22,227 nt of DNA from a virus. This document shows positions 7,030 to 14,010 of the stretch, piece after piece. A program made the position numbers and the translations under genes. The stretch spans positions 11,417 through 33,643 of IMG/VR virus record IMGVR_UViG_3300002242_003302, one strand, 5' to 3'. The notes under the pieces were generated by a model. That model was not told the origin of the DNA. It saw only the letters and a list, made by a program, of their open reading frames with translations, and ran no database searches. Position 1 is the first letter of the stretch, and every line of letters starts with the position of its first letter.

Positions 7030-8102
7030 GAAAAAGTTTTCATTGAGTCGAGAATTTTGTTTAAAGTATTTTCGTAAGTGAGTTGTTTTCCTAGTTCAAT
7101 TCCTTCTTTGTTTTCGTTTTTGCACATTGCTTCTGCGGACTCCATTGCTGTCACAAACTCATCATCATCAAAGGTATATATGTTTCCTTGGTTAAACGGA
7201 GAACCTTCCTGAAAGAAAATTCCATCGTAAACTGGCTCTTTCCCATTAGGCTCTAGGAGTATACAGTTTTTATCGTTCGCCCAGTCTTTGTGTGAGCTAG
7301 CATTTAATACAATGCTCCACTTCCCAAGACATGTTGCGTTAAACGAAGGTAGGTTCCATCCTTCTGCGCCGCTGACTCCGCCGAGATCAATATCAATTGA
7401 GTTGATATAATCGTTTACTTGTGCGTTTTGCGGTAAAAACGGTATAAAATTAATGTTTCCATACCTATTACCTTCTAGAGCTTGGTTGATCATAGCTTCA
7501 AGTTGCTCTTTTTTTAAGAAAGGATTTGTTATGCAACAGCTTAGTTGATATTTATAGTTATTTCCATACTTTTTTGCCCAGGCTTTTAGTATCTTTGCTG
7601 TATGCTTTCTTTTTTCAAACTTGCCCATAAGTCCGAAATGGATTTTTCCTTGTAGGTATGTTTTATTTAATTTTTTAAAGTCTGGGTCAAGCCCTAGTGG
7701 CGAGCTAGATACATTGCCCTCGAAATTATTCGCAGCAAAGCGACTGCTAAATATAACTCCGTCTTGGAGTTCGCAAAGCTTTCTTTCTTGCTCTGTCGGT
7801 GAGTCCAGTTCGTAGAATGTATAAAGAAATTGGTTTCTAGATATTCTGTTTTCTGATCCATTGAGGTGCCACATTTGTAGCGTTGGAGTGTCTTTATCAA
7901 CTTTTAGACATCTGTTATTTACTCCGTCTTCGAGCCAAGCCTTAAATTCTTCATCTTGTGGCCCAAAGGCAGATACCTCAACATTTCCGATTGGGAAGAT
8001 TGCTGTCTCTATGCCTTTTTTGTATATCTCTCTAAGAAGATTGAATGATACATTCCCGAAGGATAGAGAGTTTAGCGGACCCTTAAATATTAATTCTTTC
8101 AT
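7026..8102 (-). CDS. GT-B fold glycosyltransferase (GT4-like)
   Basis: This 358-aa protein has the two-domain look of GT-B enzymes. The second domain carries 'SGAEGWNLPSFNATCLGKWSIVLNAS' at about 244-270, the counterpart of the GT4 'S..EGfGlp.lEAmA.G.PvI.s' donor-binding motif, although the second acidic residue of the usual E-x7-E pair is replaced by Asn. 'KIHFGLMGKFEKRKHTAKILKAW' (153-175) matches the start of the C-terminal Rossmann domain. It would transfer a sugar from a nucleotide donor to an unknown acceptor. It is the last gene of the operon with SSB and the sigma factor, and its start overlaps the SSB stop as TAATG. It is separate from the large plus-strand glycan operon, which is odd and may mean a distinct target. 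Confidence 0.75.
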   Translation of the reverse strand: MKELIFKGPLNSLSFGNVSFNLLREIYKKGIETAIFPIGNVEVSAFGPQDEEFKAWLEDGVNNRCLKVDKDTPTLQMWHLNGSENRISRNQFLYTFYELDSPTEQERKLCELQDGVIFSSRFAANNFEGNVSSSPLGLDPDFKKLNKTYLQGKIHFGLMGKFEKRKHTAKILKAWAKKYGNNYKYQLSCCITNPFLKKEQLEAMINQALEGNRYGNINFIPFLPQNAQVNDYINSIDIDLGGVSGAEGWNLPSFNATCLGKWSIVLNASSHKDWANDKNCILLEPNGKEPVYDGIFFQEGSPFNQGNIYTFDDDEFVTAMESAEAMCKNENKEGIELGKQLTYENTLNKILDSMKTFS

Positions 8103-8506
8103 TAAAATGGGATATCTGCAAATTCATCATCCTCTTCTTGAGGGGCGCTCTCGGGGCTTTCTTGCTTAGGTTCGGGTTTTGGGTTAGGAGATCCTTCTTC
8201 GGACTTACTGTCTAGAAATGTTACTATATCCGCCACACAAAAGACTTTGCTTCGGTTTTCTCCGCTCTTGGATTGCCATTTATTTAGCTGAAGCCTTCCT
8301 TCCACAAGAACCTTTCTTCCTTTAGATAGGAATCTACTGCAGTTCTCTGCAGACTTATTCCAAGTCTCTACGTCGATAAATGTGACGGAGTCATTGATTC
8401 TATTATTTATGGCTATGCAAAACTTACATACCTTTTTGTCCTGGCCGACAGATTTTGTTTCGGGGTCGCCAGTTAAATTTCCTATACCTATGAATTTATT
8501 TAACAT
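8102..8506 (-). CDS. ssb: Single-stranded DNA-binding protein
   Basis: This 134-aa bacterial-type SSB has an OB fold over about residues 1-102 ('MLNKFIGIGNLTGDPE', 'TFIDVETWNKSAENCSRFLSKGRKVLVEGRLQLNKWQSKSG', 'VTFLDSK'), a Pro/Glu-rich linker, and the acidic tip 'DDEFADIPF' that recruits partner replication and repair proteins. It coats single-stranded phage DNA during replication and recombination. The length is slightly below host SSBs (about 150-180 aa), owing to a short linker. It overlaps the sigma-factor gene by 11 nt and the next gene by 1 nt, so translation is coupled. The intact C-terminal tip suggests it can engage host SSB-interacting enzymes. Confidence 0.95.
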   Translation of the reverse strand: MLNKFIGIGNLTGDPETKSVGQDKKVCKFCIAINNRINDSVTFIDVETWNKSAENCSRFLSKGRKVLVEGRLQLNKWQSKSGENRSKVFCVADIVTFLDSKSEEGSPNPKPEPKQESPESAPQEEDDEFADIPF

Positions 8507-9101
8507 CTTCTTTGTCTTTAATGGTTTCTCTTATTGATTGTATTGCTGAGTTGTGGATGTTTATACATCCTTGAATGCTTAAGTTCATTTTTTTGCCTAT
8601 ATTCTTCCATGGCATTACTTTATTTTTCTTGCCAATAATATACCTCATATTGAATATTTTTTCAACTCTTTTATCTGGGTGACGGCTTATTAGCTGAAGA
8701 ACTTTGGTTAATGAGTCTTTTTTTAAATTCTCTTTTACCGAGTCCGAATAAAGCTCTAGATCTGGGTGGAGTAGGTCTAGAGTTTCCGTGGTTATCGTCG
8801 GGTGTCTTTTATTTTTATTGTATGTATTTAAGCATAGCCACTTTGTTTCATTACCTAGGTATGTACTAAATTTTGCGCCCCTATTCGGGTCATACTTAAC
8901 TGCGGCTTGATATATGTTGTAATTTTTGTCTTTAATTAATTCGTTTCTATCTATAAAGTTACTATCCCTTGAGGCGTATGTATTTATGATATCAAGATAT
9001 ATTCCACTATGCCTTTCGATCAATTCACTTAAATGTAGTGATGGATCTTCGTCTTTTTTAATTAAAGATATTAATTCTAAATCAGAGTAATTGGTGTTCA
9101 T
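8496..9101 (-). CDS. Phage RNA polymerase sigma factor (sigma-70 family, gp55-like size)
   Basis: This 201-aa protein starts at the ATG 'MNTNYSDLEL'; a TTG two codons upstream is less likely. Residues ~52-98 hold a sigma region 2 pattern: 'LIKDKNYNIYQAAVKYDPNRGAKFSTYLGNETKWLCLNTYNK', matching '...G...A..KfDp.rG.kFsTYa....r'. The C-terminal 'MPWKNIGKKMNLSIQGCINIHNSAIQSIRETI' (about 160-192) matches the region 4 helix-turn-helix that contacts the -35 element. It should bind host core RNA polymerase and redirect it to a phage promoter class, like T4 gp55 for late genes. Which genes it drives is unknown, since the promoters I can read here look like host sigma70. It overlaps the dNMP kinase gene by 20 nt and ssb by 11 nt. 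Confidence 0.8.
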   Translation of the reverse strand: MNTNYSDLELISLIKKDEDPSLHLSELIERHSGIYLDIINTYASRDSNFIDRNELIKDKNYNIYQAAVKYDPNRGAKFSTYLGNETKWLCLNTYNKNKRHPTITTETLDLLHPDLELYSDSVKENLKKDSLTKVLQLISRHPDKRVEKIFNMRYIIGKKNKVMPWKNIGKKMNLSIQGCINIHNSAIQSIRETIKDKEDVK

Positions 9102-9657
9102 TCTCAAAGAGGTTATTAAGTGTTTCTTGAATTGTTTCTATATATTTTTCTGAGTCATCCCCAATAGTGCTCCAGTGGACTCTCTCATTTGCCATCTCAA
9201 TGAGGATAGGTTCGTTGTCTGCTTCATCTTGGTTTGCTGGTCCAAAACCCTCTCTACTTATATGTACAACAGACCCACCGAGAGATTGAACCCACTCCGC
9301 CTCATTCCCAAACCTTACGTCTGTAATGATTGGGGTTCTGCCTTGAGCTAAGCATCTTAAGACATTAGATTCTACCTTCTTAATCCAGCAGTTCGGGTCG
9401 AGCCTCCTTCTAAGGTGCGTTCCGTATGTAACAAGGAAGGGTCTAATTATTTCCTTCTCGGATGAATTTTCTGTAAATGCAGAGATTCCTAGATTCTTTA
9501 TAAGGAATGAATCACACTCCTTTTTGAGTTCATCTGCAAAGGCAAATCTTACTGAGAGAACTTTCCTTTGATTTAGCAAATCCTTTGATACATTAAAGAA
9601 AGTGTCCTTTCCTGCTCTAGCATTGCCACATAATCCTATTACTGTTGGGCTTCTCAT
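9082..9657 (-). CDS. Deoxynucleoside monophosphate kinase
   Basis: This 191-aa P-loop kinase has the Walker A motif 'GNARAGKDT' at residues 11-19, 'FAFADELKKECDSF' at 38-51 (the usual 'aFAdpLKe' element after the P-loop), 'TYGTHLRRRLDPNCWIKKV' at 77-95 and 'IITDVRFGNEAEWVQSLGG' at 110-128. These match T4 gp1-like dNMP kinases, which turn dNMPs, including those from degraded host DNA, into dNDPs for phage replication. The start overlaps the previous stop by 4 nt (ATGA). The length is normal for the phage family (about 190-240). Substrate range, including modified bases, cannot be told from sequence. Confidence 0.85.
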   Translation of the reverse strand: MRSPTVIGLCGNARAGKDTFFNVSKDLLNQRKVLSVRFAFADELKKECDSFLIKNLGISAFTENSSEKEIIRPFLVTYGTHLRRRLDPNCWIKKVESNVLRCLAQGRTPIITDVRFGNEAEWVQSLGGSVVHISREGFGPANQDEADNEPILIEMANERVHWSTIGDDSEKYIETIQETLNNLFENEHQLL

Positions 9658-9965
9658 GTATCAAATATCTTCTTCATTGTTTTCGACATGTTGTGATATC
9701 CTGCATTTGCAAGTATCTTTGATGTAGAATGGAACAACATATTATCATCCTTTTCTGGATCCTCTGGGAGGTCAGACACATCTATTGAGATCATAACACA
9801 AGACAGTTTTAAGTTGTCCCCGTATTCCTCCATCATATAGCTTAGAGCTTCCGTACTCGCCTCATCGTGATCCGTGGACTCTACTGCGACAGACCAGTCC
9901 GAACACTTAATAAGAAAAAGCCGATTGTCTTTAATTTCGATTATCATAAAAACATAGTTTACCAT
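9654..9965 (-). CDS. Hypothetical small acidic protein, first gene of the nucleic-acid operon
   Basis: The protein is up to 103 aa and of no recognised family. It has a beta-rich start ('MIIEIKDNRLFLIKCSDWSVAVES'), an acidic middle ('DLPEDPEKDDN') and a basic C-terminal helix ('NAGYHNMSKTMKKIF'). Two starts are possible. ATG 9965 has only a weak GGA upstream. ATG 9947 (97 aa, MIIEIKDN) lies 2 nt from the +1 predicted by the promoter at 9956-9984 and gives a more natural protein start. It heads the operon with dNMP kinase, sigma factor and ssb, and overlaps the next gene by 4 nt. Confidence 0.65.
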   Translation of the reverse strand: MVNYVFMIIEIKDNRLFLIKCSDWSVAVESTDHDEASTEALSYMMEEYGDNLKLSCVMISIDVSDLPEDPEKDDNMLFHSTSKILANAGYHNMSKTMKKIFDT

Positions 9966-9984
9966 ATTATTCCAACAAAGTCAA
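9956..9984 (-). promoter_or_regulatory. Sigma70-like promoter for the nucleic-acid operon
   Basis: On the minus strand, TTGACT (9979-9984, 5 of 6) and TAAACT (9956-9961, 4 of 6) are 17 nt apart, with a TGn extension before the -10. Predicted +1 is 9949, just before ATG 9947. The weaker -10 makes this less certain than the other promoters. Confidence 0.45.
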
Positions 9985-10015
9985 CAAAAAAATAAGGGTG
10001 CCCAAAGGGTGCCCT
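9985..10015 (-). terminator. Terminator-like hairpin and direct repeat in the divergent region
   Basis: GGGTGCCC-AAA-GGGTGCCC is a direct repeat that also folds. On the plus strand it gives 9 bp (9995-10003 with 10007-10015) including two G-U pairs; on the minus strand those two pairs become mismatches. Seven T follow on the minus strand (9986-9992), so it is laid out like a leftward terminator, although no leftward gene lies upstream of it. Function is uncertain: a relic terminator, a block on antisense transcription, or an operator. Confidence 0.4.
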
Positions 10016-10109
10016 AAATTAGTTTACTAATTTTTATATATTATACCTCTATATATTAACATCGTACAATTATTTGCATGACCGACATTCAATTTTTTGA
10101 ATTTAAGGG

Positions 10110-10138
10110 TTGACTTTTTTATCGATATCGAATAATAT
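10110..10138 (+). promoter_or_regulatory. Sigma70-like promoter of the glycan operon with palindromic spacer
   Basis: TTGACT (10110-10115, 5 of 6) and TAATAT (10133-10138, 4 of 6) are 17 nt apart. +1 falls at 10145, exactly the A of the ATG, so a leaderless transcript is predicted. The spacer contains the perfect palindrome TCGATATCGA at 10122-10131, a classic operator position. Confidence 0.7.
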
Positions 10139-10144
10139 TAAATC

Positions 10145-10456
10145 ATGCAAAAGTTCATTCAAGTACCAATCGCAGTCCAAGAGGACGTTCTTTCAGGCAA
10201 ACTGATCGGAAATGACCTAGTCCTGTATAATTATCTTCTAGCAAAAGCGGGGCACGGGAAGCCAATCTATTTCTCAAACAAAAAGATATCGGAAGATCTA
10301 GGGGGTATATCCAATGGTAAGGTATCAGCCAGCTTAGGTAGGCTAGCAAGAGCGAAACATATCTTAAGGAAGAAAACCGCAAACAAGACATTAACTCAAC
10401 TGACTACAGTGGTCCTTGACAAGGATAATATTTACGTGAAAGGAAAACTATCTTGA
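10145..10456 (+). CDS. Small winged-helix-like DNA-binding protein
   Basis: This 103-aa basic protein has a fold pattern of helix (about 22-34, 'GNDLVLYNYLLAKAG'), helix (46-53, 'KKISEDLGG'), recognition-like helix (57-70, 'NGKVSASLGRLARAKHI') and a C-terminal beta wing ('LTTVVLDKDNIYVKG'). This resembles winged HTH proteins of the replication-initiator or MarR/GntR-like kind, without a family I can name. It is the first gene of the rightward operon, and the predicted transcript begins at its ATG. A role as autoregulator of the glycan operon is inferred from position and the palindrome in the promoter. The next gene starts within its stop codon region (TTGA), with AGGA 8 nt upstream. Confidence 0.6.
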   Translation: MQKFIQVPIAVQEDVLSGKLIGNDLVLYNYLLAKAGHGKPIYFSNKKISEDLGGISNGKVSASLGRLARAKHILRKKTANKTLTQLTTVVLDKDNIYVKGKLS

Positions 10457-11403
10457 AAATATCGGTGAGAATGGAAGGCGGTCTAGGAGATCATTTCGCG
10501 GCAAACCGATTTATTCCAGCGATTAAAGAAAAGTATCCCAACTGCGAGATTGACTTATTTTCAGACACAGAAGGTAATTCACATCAATCCGAGATATTAA
10601 ATAAAATGTGGCCATCCCACTTCAAGGAAACCCACGTAATCAAACAAAAGAAATACAAAAATTTCAGAATAAAGTCTTCAAACTTCCCAGAGGAAGACCA
10701 TCGAGGCAACATAAAAAATGTACCGAATAGTGAATGCAAAATCATGACAGAAGATTACGACAAGTTTTACGATCTTCACATAGATTCACTAGAATGGCTA
10801 AACCATGACTATGACTGGTTTAAGTACTTTAACATATTCCCAAAGCCAGAGAAAAGAATGGAAGCCCAGAGATCCCTGCCAGATAATTTCATTCTCGCGC
10901 ACCTTTACGCAAGAGATGACGCAGACTCAAACATGGAAAGCTGGTATATATCAAAACTACTAAATAATATTACCCAAGAATTTGATGTTGTAGTGCTTTA
11001 TGACGAAAACTCAAAAAACCAATACGAAAAACTAATAAGCGAGGACAACCCAAGACTCCGCTTCATACATGCAGACCTAAATGAAATATTTTTTATAGCA
11101 AGTAAATGCTCCGCAATGTTTGGGATTGATTCTGGAATTAGATATATCCCATACCATTTTGGAAAACCCGTATTTACGTTTTCGAAATACTGCAAGCAAT
11201 ATGGAGTTGTTCAATACTCATATCTCATTCGATGGCTGTTTAATGACAGGTATGTATTTCCACTTCACTACGAAGTAACAAGCGCTGGGCAGATCCTAAA
11301 AAATTGCCTAAGAAATCCAGCATACAGACTGTACCCACATCTATTAGATGACATAGAAAAGCTTGTTGCCCAAAGGGATATAACAGAATACATAACAGAA
11401 TGA
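10453..11403 (+). CDS. GT9-like (heptosyltransferase-type) glycosyltransferase
   Basis: This 316-aa protein starts at TTG, overlapping the previous TGA; AGGA lies 8 nt upstream, and the opening 'KISVRMEGGLGDHFAANRFIPAIKEKYP' is the beta1/GGLGD element of GT9 heptosyltransferases, which supports this start. The C-terminal half has 'ASKCSAMFGIDSGIRYIPYHFGKPVFTF' at 216-243, matching GT9 'p.sgp.HlA.a.GkP.i.lfG'. GT9 enzymes add heptose or related sugars to LPS cores from ADP-heptose. This one may use another donor, since no heptose biosynthesis gene is certain here. It is the first sugar-transfer gene of the operon, and its stop overlaps the next ATG by 4 nt. Confidence 0.7.
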   Translation: MKISVRMEGGLGDHFAANRFIPAIKEKYPNCEIDLFSDTEGNSHQSEILNKMWPSHFKETHVIKQKKYKNFRIKSSNFPEEDHRGNIKNVPNSECKIMTEDYDKFYDLHIDSLEWLNHDYDWFKYFNIFPKPEKRMEAQRSLPDNFILAHLYARDDADSNMESWYISKLLNNITQEFDVVVLYDENSKNQYEKLISEDNPRLRFIHADLNEIFFIASKCSAMFGIDSGIRYIPYHFGKPVFTFSKYCKQYGVVQYSYLIRWLFNDRYVFPLHYEVTSAGQILKNCLRNPAYRLYPHLLDDIEKLVAQRDITEYITE

Positions 11404-12188
11404 AAGTAGCACTATGTTTTAGCGGAAAGCTTGGAGACTGGAAAGAATGTTCGGAATCCATTATTCAAAATATTATATCTCCATTAAAGCCAGACATCTT
11501 CCTATCGACATGGGACGACGAACCGTATGAAGATTTTGTAAAGTTCTACAAACCCGCTAGCTGGCAGGCAATTAACTTCAAGGAAACAATGAAATTTCTT
11601 AAGCCAGAAAACCTTGCATACGAACCCAACGCAGGACTAATACCGATGCTCGCTGGCATTAAGGCTGTAAACTCTATATTTCAACGACACCAACAACTAA
11701 AGAAAAAAGACTACGATTTAGTTATAAGATTAAGGCCAGACGTGATGGTCTTAGAGCAAATTAAAAAGCACGAAATAAAAGATTGTTTAAAAAATAAAAA
11801 CATCCTACTACCTTTATTCGAAAGCGACAACATTTACGATCACGAAGAAGAATTAAAAAAAGAATTTTCCTTTAGTTTTGTTTACGACAAAGCATCTCTA
11901 CCAAATCAGATCAACGATCAAATAGCAATTGGCCGCCCAGACCAGATGAACAAATATATGAACAGCTTAATGAGCGTCGGGATGGCTATAAAAATGTTAT
12001 GGGACGAAGGATACCCAGAGTATATGATAAAGGTCCCAGAGTCGGTGATGACTATTTGTCTAAATATCCAACAATGCAGATACAACCAATTAACTGGGAC
12101 TAATTCTTTCGGAAATATCAAAACTATATTATGTAAAGATGGAAAAAAATGGAGAAACAAGGGACACAACTCTACTATAGTTAAGTGA
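11400..12188 (+). CDS. Putative glycosyltransferase, 'RLRPDV' family
   Basis: This 262-aa protein opens with 'MKVALCFSGKLGDWKEC' and has 'YDLVIRLRPDVMV' at 105-117, followed by 'INDQIAIGRPDQMNKYM' at 171-187. This pair (R.RPD plus nDqi..G..d.M..Y) marks a family of uncharacterised glycosyltransferase-like proteins frequent in polysaccharide clusters and marine phages. The Asp of RPD could serve as the metal-binding DxD-like residue. The donor and acceptor are unknown. It overlaps its neighbours by 4 nt on both sides (ATGA and GTGA), consistent with translational coupling. Confidence 0.6.
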   Translation: MKVALCFSGKLGDWKECSESIIQNIISPLKPDIFLSTWDDEPYEDFVKFYKPASWQAINFKETMKFLKPENLAYEPNAGLIPMLAGIKAVNSIFQRHQQLKKKDYDLVIRLRPDVMVLEQIKKHEIKDCLKNKNILLPLFESDNIYDHEEELKKEFSFSFVYDKASLPNQINDQIAIGRPDQMNKYMNSLMSVGMAIKMLWDEGYPEYMIKVPESVMTICLNIQQCRYNQLTGTNSFGNIKTILCKDGKKWRNKGHNSTIVK

Positions 12189-13147
12189 AAATATTTTTCC
12201 CAGACATACATATAACCTTAACGAGAAATTTTGGAAAAGCTCTTGAAGAAATTGGCCACGAACTAATTCTACCATCTAAAGATTACAAGGTGTCCCAGTA
12301 CCCTCCTCAGAAATGGGTCTGGAACGAGTCTCACGATGAACAAAACTTAGCCAAGCATGATTTCGGCAAAAACACAATCCTTGTAAATAATGAGCAATTA
12401 ATGGAAATAAAACCCGACGTTATATTTGTGTCTGCTTTCGAGAATCAATTTGAGGTGATTAATGTTATTTGGGAAGAAGCTAAAAACTGGGGAGCGAAAT
12501 TAGCTTTCTATAGCGGAAATGACTACTGGGATTCGGCATACCCATGGGACATAATTAAAAACTATCTACCAGCAGATAATCTCGCGGCATCTATATGCAA
12601 AGAGAAAGGCGTTCATCACCACCACTATAGGCCATGGATAGACTATGATATGTTCTCATATGAGGGGTCTAGCGAATCAAATAAGGTTGGAACCTATATA
12701 TGTGACTATCAAAATAATTTTTCGGAAGACTACGATATATACAATACCATAAGAAAACACACATCAAGCTTTCTGGATTATATATTATGCGAAGAATCTA
12801 CCAAACAAGAAACTGCGGAGATAATGAACGAAAGCGCATTTACCCTTCATGTAAAAAGCTTAGAGGGTTATGGTTTTGCCATTATTGAAAGTATGGCCAG
12901 AGGAAGGCCAGTGTTCCTCTTTGACCCTTTAACCGCAAACAAAAGCTTCCTTAAATGGAGCGAGCTGGGAACTACAGCATTTTCATTCACCAACGGGCAG
13001 AGCTACGAAGATCAAGTAAAGCGACTACTAAATGAACACGACTACCGAGCAGAGGTTCAAGAAAAGTGTGCTAAGAGAATTAGAGAGCTTGTTAATAATG
13101 AAGAGCAAAACGAAAAATTAAAAAACTTTCTAGAGAATCTTTTATGA
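12185..13147 (+). CDS. GT-B glycosyltransferase (GT4-like)
   Basis: This 320-aa protein starts at GTG, overlapping the previous stop as GTGA. The C-terminal donor-binding motif is clear: 'LHVKSLEGYGFAIIESMARGRPVFLF' at 221-246, with the E-x7-E spacing of GT4 (E227 and E235). The N-terminal domain begins 'MKIFFPDIHITLTRNFGKALEEIGHE', as expected for the acceptor-side Rossmann fold, and 'KLAFYSGNDYWDS' lies in the middle. It is shorter than typical GT4 proteins (350-400 aa). A four-His run (144-147) is noted with no assigned role. It overlaps the following GT17 gene by 4 nt. Confidence 0.75.
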   Translation: MKIFFPDIHITLTRNFGKALEEIGHELILPSKDYKVSQYPPQKWVWNESHDEQNLAKHDFGKNTILVNNEQLMEIKPDVIFVSAFENQFEVINVIWEEAKNWGAKLAFYSGNDYWDSAYPWDIIKNYLPADNLAASICKEKGVHHHHYRPWIDYDMFSYEGSSESNKVGTYICDYQNNFSEDYDIYNTIRKHTSSFLDYILCEESTKQETAEIMNESAFTLHVKSLEGYGFAIIESMARGRPVFLFDPLTANKSFLKWSELGTTAFSFTNGQSYEDQVKRLLNEHDYRAEVQEKCAKRIRELVNNEEQNEKLKNFLENLL

Positions 13148-14010
13148 AATTTTACGACTGTATTATGTTTAGAGATGAGCTGGATCTACTTAGATTGAGA
13201 ATAGATATCTTAAAAGATAAGGTTGATGATTTTATAATCTTTGAAGCGTTAAACGAACATCTCTCTGGTAAAGAAAGAGAGGTATTCCTAGATAGCAAAA
13301 AGCTCAAAAGCATAAGGTCTGAGTTTGCAGATAAAAACATCACTCATGTAAAAGTACAGCTCAATGAGGATACTGCATGGGGCAGAGAAAACGAACACAG
13401 AATTAAAATATATGACTATTTTAATGATTTAAACCCAGACCTAGAAGACACAATTTTAATATCAGATTGCGACGAAATCCCAAATCCTAAAAAACTAAAA
13501 GAATCAGCTAGGCATGATTTCGTTTTCTTTGATCAGATGTATTTTATTCACTTTCTCGATTTATACTCATCTAAAAATGTTACTGGAACGGTTGCAATTA
13601 AGTGGCACAAACTAAAACTAATACAAAAAAAATACAATAACGTAGCTTGCCAACTATTAAGAAATAACAAAGATTTTGGCCCAGAGATTAATGATGGAGG
13701 CTGGCACTACTCTTACGTTGGTGGGGTGGACCAAGTTACAACAAAAGCTAGAACAATAGCCGAAGGAGACCAAGCCTATGAGAGGGATTTATTTGTAGAG
13801 CAAATTAAAGAAGCTTTAGAAAATAAAAATAGCCCCTATTCCAGCGAAAAGCTCGTAAAGCTAGATGGAGATACAGACATGTATACAGGTAGCTATATAA
13901 AGCTTAGGGCGGGCAACATCACAAAACACCAAGACGGCAACGAACCCTTTCCTGAATTTTTATTAAATAATAAAGAAAAATATAAACACTTATTCTCTTA
14001 TGAAAATTAG
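13144..14010 (+). CDS. GT17-family glycosyltransferase, copy 1
   Basis: This 288-aa protein begins 'MKFYDCIMFRDELDLLRLRIDILKDKVDDFIIFEA', the GT17 signature start, with 'SDCDEIPNP' at 107-115 (DxD-type metal/donor site) and 'GGWHYSYVGG' at 185-194. GT17 is the family of eukaryotic bisecting N-acetylglucosaminyltransferase (MGAT3); bacterial and phage members occur in polysaccharide clusters with mostly unknown donors. A second, diverged copy lies at 15831. It overlaps the next gene by 11 nt. Confidence 0.85.
   Translation: MKFYDCIMFRDELDLLRLRIDILKDKVDDFIIFEALNEHLSGKEREVFLDSKKLKSIRSEFADKNITHVKVQLNEDTAWGRENEHRIKIYDYFNDLNPDLEDTILISDCDEIPNPKKLKESARHDFVFFDQMYFIHFLDLYSSKNVTGTVAIKWHKLKLIQKKYNNVACQLLRNNKDFGPEINDGGWHYSYVGGVDQVTTKARTIAEGDQAYERDLFVEQIKEALENKNSPYSSEKLVKLDGDTDMYTGSYIKLRAGNITKHQDGNEPFPEFLLNNKEKYKHLFSYEN

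Larger units (their letters stand above)
9966..10144. promoter_or_regulatory. Divergent intergenic control region
   Basis: These 179 nt separate the leftward nucleic-acid operon from the rightward glycan operon. They hold most of both promoters (the left one runs on into the first gene), the GGGTGCCC repeat hairpin, a 7-bp inverted repeat AAATTAG/CTAATTT (10016-10033), a 6-bp inverted repeat ATTCAA/TTGAAT (10087-10102) and the 10-bp palindrome TCGATATCGA (10122-10131). Two ATATATTA copies lie near 10040 and 10055. No small ORF with a convincing start was found. Confidence 0.7.
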
